Source of the DNA: Georgenia muralis
GTDB taxonomy: Bacteria > Actinomycetota > Actinomycetes > Actinomycetales > Actinomycetaceae
Assembly (NCBI RefSeq): GCF_003814705.1
Contig: NZ_RKRA01000001.1
Location: 2,480,001 to 2,544,000 of the forward strand
Reading direction: 5' to 3'
DNA length: 64,000 nt
Shown: positions 1-8,609 of the stretch, one piece after another
Layout: each line of letters begins with the position of its first letter
Numbering within the stretch: the first letter of the stretch is position 1
Position numbers and translations under genes: made by a program
The notes under the pieces: model-generated
Told to the model about the DNA's origin: nothing
The model's input: the letters and a program-made list of their open reading frames with translations, nothing else
The model's database searches: none

Positions 1-1725
1 GTCCCGGGTGGTGTCCCAGGCCGAGGCGAGCACGAGCGCGCGGGGCAGGGAGTGGGCGAACCCGCCAAGGTGCGCCCGCGCCGTCGCCAGGGAGGCCTCG
101 TCCAGGCGGACCTTGGCGTACGCGAGGTCCTCGTCGTTGACCAGGACCAGGTCCGGCCGGCGGTCGCCGACCAGCTCGGGCACCTCCGTCCGGTCGCCGT
201 CAACGTCGAGCTCGACGCGCAGCCGCCGCTCGAGCCGGTCCCCGACGACGTCGTAGCCGCCGACGACCAGCCGGTGCGGGCGCAGCGTCGGGTGCTCGGC
301 GGGCGCCTCCTGGAGCACCGCGAAGGAGGTGACCGTCCCCTCCTGGTCGACCTCGATCTCCGGGCGCAGCAGGGTGACGCCGGCCTGCTCGAGCCACACC
401 TGCGACCACGCCGTCAGGTCGCGGCCGGAGGTGGTCTCGAGCTCGGTGAGGAGGTCGGTGAGCTCGGTGTTGGCGAAGGCGTGCTTGGCGAAGTAGCGCT
501 GCAGGCCCGCGAGGAACGCCTCGCTGCCGACCCACGCGACGAGCTGCTTGAGGACCGAGGCACCCTTGGCGTAGGTGATGCCGTCGAAGTTGACCTCGAC
601 GTCCTCGAGGTCGTTGATGGGCGCCACGATGGGATGGGTCGAGGGCATCTGGTCCTGGTTGTAGGCCCAGGACTTCTCCAGGGAGGAGAAGGTCGTCCAG
701 GCGCTCGTCCAGCGGGTCGCCTCGGCGGTGGCCAGGTGGGAGGCGTACTCCGCGAAGGACTCGTTGAGCCACAGGTCGTTCCACCAGCGCATGGTCACCA
801 GGTCGCCGAACCACATGTGGGCGAGCTCGTGGAGGATCGTCACGGCCCGGCGCTCGACGGTGGCCTCGGGCACCTTGGAGCGGAAGACGTAGTTCTCGAG
901 GAACGTCACCGCGCCTGCGTTCTCCATGGCCCCGGCGTTGAACTCGGGCACGAAGAGCTGGTCGTACTTGGCGAAGGGGTAGGGCCGGTCGAACGCGACC
1001 TCGTAGAAGGCGAACCCGGCCCGTGTGATGTCCATGATCTCCTCGGCGTCGACGTACCGGGCCAGGGAGGCGCGGGCGTAGACCCCCAGGGGGATGGTGC
1101 GGCCGTCGGTGGAGACCAGCTCGCCGGTGAATCGCGAGTACGGCCCGGCGATGATCGCCGTGAGGTAGGAGGAGATGACGTCCGTCGGCGCGAAGCGCCA
1201 CGTGGCCACGTCCTCACCGGCCGGCTCCGGGTCGGGGGTCGGGCTGTTGGACACCACGGTCCAGTGCTCGGGGGCCGTGACCGTGAACGTGAACGTGGCC
1301 TTGAGGTCGGGCTGCTCGAAGACGGCGAATACGCGGCGTGAGTCGGCCACCTCGAACTGGGTGTAGAGGTAGACCTCCTCGTCCACCGGGTCGACGAAGC
1401 GGTGCAGACCCTCGCCGGTGTTCATGTAGCGGCACGTGGCGACCACGACGAGCTCGTTGTCCGCGGCGAGGTCGGTCAGGGCGATTCGCGAGTCGGCGAA
1501 CGCGGAGGTGGCCACGGGGGCGCCGTTGAGGGTGATCTCCTCGACCGACTCGGCGATGAGGTCCACGAACGTGCTCGCGCCCTCGCGGCCGGCGAAGCGG
1601 ATCGTCGTCGTCGAGCCGAACACGCGCTCGCCACGCGTCAGGTCCAGCGCGACGTCGTAGGTGGACGTCGTCACGATCCCGGCCCGCTCCTGGGCCTCGG
1701 CGCGGGTGAGGTTCTCTCCGGGCAT
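1..1725 (-). CDS. pepN: Aminopeptidase N (M1 family), C-terminus cut by the window edge
   Basis: Zinc metallopeptidase that removes N-terminal residues from peptides in the cytosol. 575 residues are visible and the frame stays open to base 1, so the C-terminal part lies outside. The M1 signatures are present: the substrate-anchoring GAMEN at residues 265-269, then HELAH at 299-303 with the downstream glutamate in NESFAEY, which together form the HExxH-(18)-E zinc site. The start at 1725 gives the usual actinobacterial opening MPGENLTRAEA. The gene diverges from the DsbA-like gene across 179 bp. Length and motifs match the actinobacterial PepN group of about 850 residues; I see no other plausible identity. 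Confidence 0.95.
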   Translation of the reverse strand, partial: MPGENLTRAEAQERAGIVTTSTYDVALDLTRGERVFGSTTTIRFAGREGASTFVDLIAESVEEITLNGAPVATSAFADSRIALTDLAADNELVVVATCRYMNTGEGLHRFVDPVDEEVYLYTQFEVADSRRVFAVFEQPDLKATFTFTVTAPEHWTVVSNSPTPDPEPAGEDVATWRFAPTDVISSYLTAIIAGPYSRFTGELVSTDGRTIPLGVYARASLARYVDAEEIMDITRAGFAFYEVAFDRPYPFAKYDQLFVPEFNAGAMENAGAVTFLENYVFRSKVPEATVERRAVTILHELAHMWFGDLVTMRWWNDLWLNESFAEYASHLATAEATRWTSAWTTFSSLEKSWAYNQDQMPSTHPIVAPINDLEDVEVNFDGITYAKGASVLKQLVAWVGSEAFLAGLQRYFAKHAFANTELTDLLTELETTSGRDLTAWSQVWLEQAGVTLLRPEIEVDQEGTVTSFAVLQEAPAEHPTLRPHRLVVGGYDVVGDRLERRLRVELDVDGDRTEVPELVGDRRPDLVLVNDEDLAYAKVRLDEASLATARAHLGGFAHSLPRALVLASAWDTTRD

Positions 1726-1904
1726 GGGTCTCCTTCGTCCGGGCCGCCGTGGCGACCCTCTCCCGGCGCGCCAGGACGCGCACCGCCGGCGCAGTGCGCG
1801 CCGACGACGATCCTGCCATCCGGGAGCCGTCCGGGCCGAGCCCAATACCGCCCGGCGCGTGGACCGACGTGCGGGCGCGGGGTGGCGTCACGCAGGATGG
1901 CCCC

Positions 1905-2501
1905 ATGACCGAGACCCACCGCGCCGACTTCTGGTTCGACCCCCTGTGCCCCTGGGCCTGGATGACCTCCCGCTGGATGGGGGAGGTGGAGAACGTCCGT
2001 GACATCGAGGTGAGCTGGCACGTGATGAGCCTGGCCGTCCTCAACGACGACCCTGACGACGGCGAGGCCGGCGGCCGGTGGGGACCGGTGCGGGTGGTCA
2101 ACGCCGCCCGCGAGCTCCACGGACCGGAGGTCGTCAAGCCCCTCTACGACGCCCTCGGCACCCGCATCCACCCCGGCGGGCGCGGCGGGGAGCCGGGCGC
2201 CGTCATCGACGAGGCGCTCGCCGAGGTCGGGCTGCCCGCCGAGCTGGCGCGGTTCGCCACCTCGGACGAGCACGACGACGCCCTGCGCGCGTCTCACCAG
2301 CGGGCGATCGACCTGGTCGGTACCGGCGTCGGCACCCCGGTCGTCGCCGTCGACGGCGTCGCCTTCTTCGGTCCGGTCGTGACGCCGGCACCGCGCGGCG
2401 AGGCGGCCGGACGGCTGTGGGACGGCGCGGTGCTGGTGGCCGGGACGCCCGGCTTCTACGAGCTCAAGCGCAGCCGCACCAGCGGCCCGGTCTTCGACTG
2501 A
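1905..2501 (+). CDS. DsbA-family protein of the mycothiol-dependent nitroreductase type (Rv2466c-like)
   Basis: 198 residues with a thioredoxin-like fold predicted from similarity to mycobacterial Rv2466c, which uses mycothiol to reduce nitro compounds and responds to oxidative stress. Recognisable family segments are FWFDPLCPWAW near residue 10, SHQRAIDLVGTGVGTPVV, GVAFFGPV and the C-terminal ELKRSRT. The usual CPWC active site reads CPWA here, so the second cysteine is missing and a dithiol mechanism is unlikely. Start 1905 is an ATG only 7 nt after a CAGGAT box, so the transcript may be leaderless (inference). No signal peptide, so cytosolic. Confidence 0.85.
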   Translation: MTETHRADFWFDPLCPWAWMTSRWMGEVENVRDIEVSWHVMSLAVLNDDPDDGEAGGRWGPVRVVNAARELHGPEVVKPLYDALGTRIHPGGRGGEPGAVIDEALAEVGLPAELARFATSDEHDDALRASHQRAIDLVGTGVGTPVVAVDGVAFFGPVVTPAPRGEAAGRLWDGAVLVAGTPGFYELKRSRTSGPVFD

Positions 2502-2604
2502 CGGCGACCGCTCACCCGTCGGCGGGACCTCGAGCGGGACCGGAGGGGCGTCAGGCCCATGGCGTAGCGTGACCTCCCGGCAAACCCGGGAACGAGGAGG
2601 GCAG

Positions 2605-3189
2605 ATGGCACAGGCAGGCGCGCGCAGGCTCAGCGGCGGCGAGATCGCGGTGGTGGTCGTGTCCCTGCTGCTCGTGGCTGCCTTCGTCGTCATGCTGGCG
2701 GTGCGGCTGTCGACGGCCGACGGCGCCGGGGCCGCCGGGGCCGACGGCGGGTCGACGCCCACCGGGACCGCCGCCCCGAGCGGCACGTCCGAGGCGAGCA
2801 CGGCGCCCCCGGCCGGCACGGACCTCTCCGGCGTCGCCTTCGACTTCGTCAGCCCCAGCGGCAACATCGCCTGCGACATCGACGGCGAGCGGGCCCTGTG
2901 CGGGATCGTCGCGTTCGACTACGCCGAGGAGATCCCCGAGGCCGAGACCCGTGCCTGCGACGGGACCGTTGGGCACTACCTGCAGGTGACGGCGGACGGC
3001 GCGTCCCTCGTCTGCGACACCTCCGGGCAGGCGCCCGCCGTCTCCCCCGGTACCGCGGTGCTCGACTACGGCCAGACCGAGAGCGCGGACGGCTTCACGT
3101 GCGAGTCGAGCGAGACCGGCATGACCTGCACGCACGACGAGTCGGGGTACTCCTTCTCCGTGCGCCGCGCCGGCTACACGCTCTCCTGA
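2605..3189 (+). CDS. Membrane-anchored secreted protein of unknown function
   Basis: 194 residues. A single hydrophobic segment (about residues 14-34) is followed by a low-complexity Ala/Gly/Ser/Thr/Pro linker to about residue 75, then a globular domain with the segment FDFVSPSGNIACDI and six cysteines, a composition typical of disulfide-bonded exported domains. This arrangement suggests an N-terminal anchor with the C-terminal domain outside the membrane. An AGGAGG-type ribosome binding site precedes the ATG at 2605. I recognise it only as a common actinobacterial hypothetical type and assign no function. Confidence 0.75.
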   Translation: MAQAGARRLSGGEIAVVVVSLLLVAAFVVMLAVRLSTADGAGAAGADGGSTPTGTAAPSGTSEASTAPPAGTDLSGVAFDFVSPSGNIACDIDGERALCGIVAFDYAEEIPEAETRACDGTVGHYLQVTADGASLVCDTSGQAPAVSPGTAVLDYGQTESADGFTCESSETGMTCTHDESGYSFSVRRAGYTLS

Positions 3190-3223
3190 CGACGGACGCC
3201 CCGCGGGTCACGCCCGGTGGCCG

Positions 3224-3456
3224 CCGGGTGAGCGCGTGGCTTTCGGGTGAGCGCGTGGCTTTCGGGTGAGTGCGTGGCTTTCGGGTGAGCGCGTGGCCCC
3301 GGACCTGCTCGCTCACCCCGAAGCGTCGATCTCGACGGTTGCCGCGTGAGCGCGTGGCTTTCGGGTGAGCGCGTGGGTTTCGGGTGAGCGCGTGGGTTCC
3401 GGGTGAGCGAGCGGCCCCGGACCTACTCGCTCACCGCGAAGCGTCGATCTCGGCCG
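3224..3456. repeat. Intergenic 19-bp tandem repeats in two larger blocks
   Basis: Fills the 334-bp gap between the secreted protein and the M13 peptidase. The basic unit is close to CGGGTGAGCGCGTGGCTTT (19 bp). Two blocks of several units each end with the same tail, CCCCGGACCT(G/A)CTCGCTCACC followed by a conserved GAAGCGTCGATCTCG. The GTGAGC of the units and the GCTCAC of the tail are complementary, so each block can fold into alternative hairpins. No open frame here looks like a protein. It may also end the two convergent transcripts (inference). Confidence 0.85.
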
Positions 3457-3523
3457 CGGTGCACCGTGCTCGTGGCCGCCGGGGCCCACCGCGACGCCGC
3501 CGGCGGGGCGGCGTCGCGGCCGG

Positions 3524-5530
3524 TCACCAGATCCGCACGCGCTCCTCCGGCGGGAGGTACAGGGCGTCCCCGGGCCGGACGTCGAAGGCCTCGTGGAAGG
3601 CGTCCATGTTCCGCACCACCCCGTTGCAGCGGAACTCCGCCGGGGAGTGGGGATCGATGGTCAGCAGGCGCACGACCTCCGCGTCCCGGCTCTTCTCGCG
3701 CCAGATCCGCGCCCACGACGCGAAGAGGCGCTGCAGGCCCGAGAGTCCCTCGACCACGGGCGCGGCGTCGATGCCGGGCAGGCCCTGACGGCGCAGGGCG
3801 ATCTCGCACGCCTTGAGCGCGATCGACAGGCCGCCGAGGTCGCCGATGTTCTCCCCGATCGTCAGGGCGCCGTTCACGTGGTGGGACCCGTCCAGCTGGG
3901 CGGGGGAGAAGGCGTCGTACTGGGCGATGAGGGCCTTGGTCCGGGACTCGAACTCGCGCCGGTCGTCCTCGGTCCACCAGTCCGTGAGGCGGCCGGTGCC
4001 GTCGTACTTCGAGCCCTGGTCGTCGAAGCCGTGCCCGATCTCGTGGCCGATGACGGCGCCGATCCCGCCGTAGTTCCAGGCGTCGTCGGCGTCGGGGTCG
4101 AAGAACGGCGGCTGGAGGATCGCGGCGGGGAAGACGATCTCGTTCATCGTCGGGTTGTAGTAGGCGTTGACCATCTGCGGCGGCATGAACCACTCGTCGC
4201 GGTCCATCGGCTTGCCCAGCTTGGCCAGGTCGCGACGCTCCTCGAAGACGTTGGCGGCGCGGACGTTGCCCAGCAGGTCGGTCGGGTCGGCCTCCAGCGC
4301 GGAGTAGTCGCGCCACTTGTCCGGGTAGCCGATCTTGGGGGTGAACGCCTCGAGCTTGGCCAGCGCCCGCCGGCGGGTCTCCTCACCCATCCACTCCAGC
4401 GAGGTGATGGACTCGCGGTAGGCCTCGACGAGGTCGGCCACGAGGGTCTGCATGGCGGTCTTGTGCGCGGGCGGGAAGTGCCGCGCCACGTAGAGCTCGC
4501 CCACGGCCTCCCCGAGGGCGCCCTCGACCAGCGCGACCCCGCGCTTCCAGCGCTCGCGCAGCTCCTCGGCACCGGTGAGGGTGCGGCCGTAGAAGTCGAA
4601 GTTCTCGTCCACGACGTCCGAGGGGAGGTACGGCGCCCGCGCGTGGACGACGTGCCACATCAGCCACATCCGCAGCGAGTCGACGTCGGTCTCGGCCCAC
4701 GAGCGGGCGAAGTGGGTGACGTAGGAGGGCATGGCCACGATGAGCTGGTCGAACGCACCCTCGGGGACCCCGAGCGCGGTCCGCCACAGCGACCAGTCGA
4801 AGCCGGGCGCGCTCGCGACCGTCTCCTCCCACGTCATGGGGTTGTTGAGCTGGTCGGCCTCCCGCGAGCGGACCTTGTCCCAGTGCCCGGCGGCGAGGGT
4901 GGTCTCGACCTTCATGACACGCTCGGCGGCGCCCATCGCCTCGTCCTCGGTCACCAGACCGGTCAGGGCCAGCATCGCCGCCACGTGCGCGACGTAGGCG
5001 GTCCGCGTGGCCGCGTGGACGTCCTCGCGGTAGTAGGACTCGTCGGGCAGGCCGAGACCGGACTGCCAGAAGTAGACGGTGTACCGCTCGGGGTCGTTGA
5101 GGTCGGTGTCCACCTGGTAGCCGACGGCGCCGCCGACACCGGTGGGCTGCAGGGCGCCCATCGCCCGGGTGAGGGCCTCGTGGTCGCGGGCGGCGGTGAG
5201 CGCCTCGAGGTCGGCCCGCAGGGGGGCGGTGCCCAGGGCCTCGACCCGCTCGATGGCCATGAAGGAGGCGTAGACGTCGCCGATCTTCCGTGCGTTGTCG
5301 GGGTTGCCCTCGGCGACCCGGCCGGCCGCCGCGTCGTCGATGATCGCCCGCACCCGCTCCTCGGAGAGGTCGCGCAGGGCGGTGAAGGAGCCGTCGCGGG
5401 CGCGGTCGGCGGGGACGACGTGCTCGCGCAGGAACGTGCCGTTGAACCGGCGGAAGAGGTCGTCCTGGGGACGGACGCCGTCGTCCATGGCCTCGGCGTC
5501 ACTCATCTGTGCGGTGTTCGTGGTGGTCAT
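3524..5530 (-). CDS. M13-family zinc metallopeptidase (neprilysin/PepO-like)
   Basis: 668 residues, a normal length for the family. Catalytic motif HEIGHG at residues 496-501, with the third zinc ligand in ENIGDLGG (Glu at about 560). The substrate-binding NAYYNP segment lies upstream (about 458) and the C-terminal end is the typical VRIW. No signal peptide or membrane anchor, so it is likely a cytosolic oligoendopeptidase acting on short peptides, unlike eukaryotic neprilysin. Start at 5530 gives MTTTNTAQMSDAEAMDD; the internal ATG eight codons later is an alternative. Divergent from rpiB with 60 bp between. Confidence 0.95.
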   Translation of the reverse strand: MTTTNTAQMSDAEAMDDGVRPQDDLFRRFNGTFLREHVVPADRARDGSFTALRDLSEERVRAIIDDAAAGRVAEGNPDNARKIGDVYASFMAIERVEALGTAPLRADLEALTAARDHEALTRAMGALQPTGVGGAVGYQVDTDLNDPERYTVYFWQSGLGLPDESYYREDVHAATRTAYVAHVAAMLALTGLVTEDEAMGAAERVMKVETTLAAGHWDKVRSREADQLNNPMTWEETVASAPGFDWSLWRTALGVPEGAFDQLIVAMPSYVTHFARSWAETDVDSLRMWLMWHVVHARAPYLPSDVVDENFDFYGRTLTGAEELRERWKRGVALVEGALGEAVGELYVARHFPPAHKTAMQTLVADLVEAYRESITSLEWMGEETRRRALAKLEAFTPKIGYPDKWRDYSALEADPTDLLGNVRAANVFEERRDLAKLGKPMDRDEWFMPPQMVNAYYNPTMNEIVFPAAILQPPFFDPDADDAWNYGGIGAVIGHEIGHGFDDQGSKYDGTGRLTDWWTEDDRREFESRTKALIAQYDAFSPAQLDGSHHVNGALTIGENIGDLGGLSIALKACEIALRRQGLPGIDAAPVVEGLSGLQRLFASWARIWREKSRDAEVVRLLTIDPHSPAEFRCNGVVRNMDAFHEAFDVRPGDALYLPPEERVRIW

Positions 5531-5590
5531 GCTCCGACACTACGGGGCAAGGGTGCGGGACCGCTCCCGCGCACCGGGCACAATGTCCCC

Positions 5591-6046
5591 ATGCGCATCC
5601 ACATCGCCGCGGACCACGCCGGATTCGAGCTCAAGGCGGTGCTCGTCGAGCACCTGCGGAAGGCGGGCCACGTGGTCGTCGACCACGGCGCCGAGACCTA
5701 CGACGCCGAGGACGACTACCCCTCGTTCTGCTTCGCCGCCGGGGAGGCGGTCGCGAGCGAGACCGGCTCCCTGGGCATCGTGCTCGGCGGCTCAGGAAAC
5801 GGCGAGCAGATCGCGGCGAACAAGGTGCCCGGAATCCGCGCCGCCCTCGCGTGGAACACCGACACGGCGCGGCTCGCCCGCGCCCACAACGACGCCAACG
5901 TCCTGGCGATCGGCGCGCGCCAGCACTCCCTCGACGACGCCGTGGGGCTGGTCGAGACGTTCGTCGCCGAGCCGTTCTCCGGCGAGCCCCGGCACCAGCG
6001 CCGCATCGACATGCTCACCGCGTACGAGGCGCTGCGCAGCCGGTAG
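5591..6046 (+). CDS. rpiB: Ribose-5-phosphate isomerase B
   Basis: 151 residues. Interconverts ribose 5-phosphate and ribulose 5-phosphate in the non-oxidative pentose phosphate pathway. Opening segment MRIHIAADHAGFELK, phosphate-binding GSGNGEQIAANK (about residues 70-81) and AHNDANVLAIGAR (about 99-111) are typical of the LacAB/RpiB fold. The active-site position that is Cys in E. coli RpiB is Ser here (GGSGNGEQ), as in the mycobacterial type that uses Glu as base. Single gene, converging on the Eis-like gene. Confidence 0.95.
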   Translation: MRIHIAADHAGFELKAVLVEHLRKAGHVVVDHGAETYDAEDDYPSFCFAAGEAVASETGSLGIVLGGSGNGEQIAANKVPGIRAALAWNTDTARLARAHNDANVLAIGARQHSLDDAVGLVETFVAEPFSGEPRHQRRIDMLTAYEALRSR

Positions 6047-6067
6047 CCCGGGGCTGGGCCGGAGCGC

Positions 6068-7390
6068 TCAGAACCCCCACCCGTTGGCGGGTGCGACCGG
6101 CCAGCCGAACGCGGTGGCGGCCGGCGCGAGCGCGGCGCCGTCGAGGACCTGCACCCGCCCGGCCGCGGCGAGCGCCGCCAGGGACGTCCCGCCGAGGTAG
6201 GCCGAGCCGAGGTCGGCGACGTCGAGGGCCAGGTGGGCCGGGGCCGTGGTGGCGGTGACCTCGGCGCCCGCCGTCCCGCCGCGCAGGTGCCAGTGGCCGG
6301 CGTTCGCCGGCACGAGGTCGTCCCGGATCTCGAGGACGACGTCGACGTCGGCCGCGTACGCGCGACCGGCCAGGGCCCGGGGGACGTCGAGCAGACGCAC
6401 CCACAGGTCGTCGCTGAGGCGGACGGAGGCGCCGCGCAGGTCGGCGAGGAGGTGCAGGAGGGGGTCGTCCACGGGGAGCTGGGCGGTCTCGACCTTCGCC
6501 ATGAGGTCGAGGTCGGTCAGCGCCCCCCACAGCGCCCGCGCGGCCGCGGCGTCGAGCGCGGCGGACTCACGGACCTTCACGGTCCCCTCGGGAACCCCCG
6601 CGTCGGACCACCGGCCCTTGCGCCGGAAGGTCGCGTAGGCGCGTGGCTCGCCGGCCGGGGTGCGCACCACCGCCACGCGCAGGCCCTCCATCTCCTTGCG
6701 TGTGGTGGGCCAGTCCACGAGCTGCGCGGCGCGCAGGGCGTCGGTGTCGCGGCTGATCCACCCCGGCCGCACGACGGCCGCGTGGACCTGCTCGATCACC
6801 GCGCCGTGGCGGGCGGGGTCGAGACGGTCGAGCTCGACGACCAGGTCCGCGGCGCCGGGCACCTCGCGCAGGTCCGCGCCGCGGCCCACGGTCAGGGTGG
6901 CCGTCTGGCTCGCCACGCCGTAGCCGTAGCGGCCGTAGATGCCGGTCTCGGCGGCGTAGAGGACCGACAGCGCCTCCCCGCGCCCGACCGTGCGGGCCAG
7001 GTGGGCGGTGAGCGTGGCGCGGGCCAGTCCCCGACGCCGGTGGCCGGGGTGCACCGCCACCCAGGTCAGGCCCGCGGCGGGCAGGCGCGCCCCGCCGGGC
7101 ACGGGCACGGAGAAGGCGTACGAGGAGTGGACCGCCGCCAGCCGCGCCTCGGTGCCCCGCTCGTCCCAGACCCCGACGGTCCGGCCGGGCTCGAGGTCCC
7201 ACACCGCCACGGCCTCGTCCTCGGGCGCCATCTCGAAGGCGAAACCCCAGCGGTCGACGTCGATGATCTGCGCGCGGTGCGCGACGTCGTCGAGCTCGGC
7301 GAGCCGGTACCCGGCGGGCACGGCGGTGGTGCGGACCGCGGTGGTGGCGTCTGCTGTGGTGGTGGCGTTGTCGATCACGCCGAGAAGCAT
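6068..7390 (-). CDS. eis: Eis-like GNAT N-acetyltransferase
   Basis: 440 residues with the three-part Eis architecture: an N-terminal GNAT domain containing the acetyl-CoA loop VHPGHRRRGLARATL (about residues 130-144), a second degenerate GNAT domain, and a C-terminal SCP2-like domain. The C-terminal carboxylate at ...NGWGF corresponds to the catalytic carboxylate in characterised Eis proteins. Members acetylate amines, including aminoglycosides and histone-like substrates; the natural substrate here is unknown. The ATG at 7390 lacks a clear ribosome binding site; a GTG at 7378 is an alternative start. Confidence 0.88.
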   Translation of the reverse strand: MLLGVIDNATTTADATTAVRTTAVPAGYRLAELDDVAHRAQIIDVDRWGFAFEMAPEDEAVAVWDLEPGRTVGVWDERGTEARLAAVHSSYAFSVPVPGGARLPAAGLTWVAVHPGHRRRGLARATLTAHLARTVGRGEALSVLYAAETGIYGRYGYGVASQTATLTVGRGADLREVPGAADLVVELDRLDPARHGAVIEQVHAAVVRPGWISRDTDALRAAQLVDWPTTRKEMEGLRVAVVRTPAGEPRAYATFRRKGRWSDAGVPEGTVKVRESAALDAAAARALWGALTDLDLMAKVETAQLPVDDPLLHLLADLRGASVRLSDDLWVRLLDVPRALAGRAYAADVDVVLEIRDDLVPANAGHWHLRGGTAGAEVTATTAPAHLALDVADLGSAYLGGTSLAALAAAGRVQVLDGAALAPAATAFGWPVAPANGWGF

Positions 7391-7523
7391 GTCAGGGCAG
7401 CCGGGGCCGGGCGAGGACATTCTCGGTGCCCCCGGCCCGTCGCCCGGAGGTTCCGGCGTCTGGAGGAGGTTCCGGCGCAGCGAGGTTCCGGCGCCGGGAG
7501 GCCCCGGCCGCCGCGGGTCCGGC

Positions 7524-8225
7524 TCAGGGCCGCTCGAGCGACCGGCGGGCACCGAGGGCGACGACGGCGGGCGCCAGGGGCACGAGGACGACCACCGCCG
7601 GTGCCACCGCGCCGAGCAGCCACGTGGCCGCGCCGACGAGGACGCCCTGGGCGGCCCAGCGGGCGGAGGTCGGGTCGGGAGCCCCGCGGTCGGCGACCGC
7701 GCGGGCGCGGGCCCGCTCACCGGCGTCTCCCGCGGTGAGCAGGAGCCGGTTCCAGGACCGGGCGCGTCCGGCCTCCGCCACAGCCGTGACCAGCAGCCAC
7801 GTGGCCGCCGCCACGAGCGCCACCGCCCAGCCCGGTCCGGTGACCACGGCGACTGCGAGGGCGACGAGCGGGGTCAGGGCCGCCGTCGTCAGGAAGGCGC
7901 CCAGGACGGCGACCGAGCCGGACGTGCGCCGCCCCGCCGAGCCCGCGACGACGACGCCGACGGAGGCGACGGCGACGTACCCGGCGAGGGTCAGCCCCAG
8001 GGCGCCCGCCGCACGTCCCGGCCCCGCGGCGAGGGCGGCCAGGACCACGGCGGCCACGGTGAGGGTCGCCGCGACGGCCACCATCGTCACCGCCCGGCGC
8101 CGCCCCGCGCGCCGGGCGCCGTCGATGACGGCGGGCACGTCGAGGTGCTCATGGGGGACGGAGGTGTCGCAGTGGTGGCAGGCGTCGGCGGCGGGTCCGG
8201 GCCCGGCGGTGGCGTGGGTGCTCAT
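7524..8225 (-). CDS. Multi-spanning membrane protein with an N-terminal CxxC segment
   Basis: 233 residues. A short N-terminal cytosolic segment carries CHHC (about residues 16-19) plus further histidines, which could bind metal. After an Arg-rich stretch come about five or six hydrophobic segments rich in Ala/Val, ending in ...RRSLERP. Start 8225 is preceded by AAGCGAG; an ATG 15 nt upstream is possible. The gene diverges from the ATL-nei pair with only 21 bp between starts. I do not recognise the family and assign no function. Confidence 0.7.
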   Translation of the reverse strand: MSTHATAGPGPAADACHHCDTSVPHEHLDVPAVIDGARRAGRRRAVTMVAVAATLTVAAVVLAALAAGPGRAAGALGLTLAGYVAVASVGVVVAGSAGRRTSGSVAVLGAFLTTAALTPLVALAVAVVTGPGWAVALVAAATWLLVTAVAEAGRARSWNRLLLTAGDAGERARARAVADRGAPDPTSARWAAQGVLVGAATWLLGAVAPAVVVLVPLAPAVVALGARRSLERP

Positions 8226-8246
8226 CTCGCTTGCGATCATAGGCGG

Positions 8247-8609
8247 GTGCAACCCGAACGGACGGAGCTGACCGAGCTCGTGCTCGACGTCGTCGACCAG
8301 GTCCCCACCGGCCGTGCGACCACCTACGGCCACGTGGCCGAGGCGGTCCGCGCGCGGACGGGGCACGGGCACGCCCGGCACGTGGGCCAGGTCATGGCCA
8401 CGTGGGGCGCGGAGGTGCCGTGGTGGCGGGTGGTGCGCGCCGACGGCACCCTGCCCCGCCAGCTGCGCTCCGGGGCGCTGGAGCACTACCACGAGGAGGG
8501 CACGCCGCTGAGCCCCCACGTGCCCGTCCGCGTCAACCTCGACCGGGCGCTGTGGGACCCTGCCGACGCCTGGGTCCCGCCGGCGGGGGTGGGGGAGCAC
8601 CGTGCCTGA
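8247..8609 (+). CDS. atl: Alkyltransferase-like protein (ATL, MGMT family without the acceptor Cys)
   Basis: 120 residues from a GTG start. The MGMT DNA-binding domain is recognisable (VPTGRATTYGHVA, HARHVGQVM). In the active-site loop the alkyl-accepting Cys of PCHRV is replaced: the sequence reads PWWRVV (about residues 58-63). Trp at that position defines ATL proteins, which bind O6-alkylguanine and hand lesions to nucleotide excision repair rather than reversing them. The 3' end overlaps the start of the Nei-type glycosylase by 8 bp, so the two repair proteins are translationally coupled. Confidence 0.9.
   Translation: MQPERTELTELVLDVVDQVPTGRATTYGHVAEAVRARTGHGHARHVGQVMATWGAEVPWWRVVRADGTLPRQLRSGALEHYHEEGTPLSPHVPVRVNLDRALWDPADAWVPPAGVGEHRA

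Noticed and set aside
3224-3456. Repeat array considered as a CRISPR
   Set aside because: Units are contiguous 19-bp tandem repeats without unique spacers, and no cas gene is present.
3593-6046. Very long open frame antisense to the M13 peptidase
   Set aside because: Its only real content is rpiB at 5591-6046; the rest is Val/Gly/Arg-rich text produced by reading a GC-rich gene on the wrong strand.
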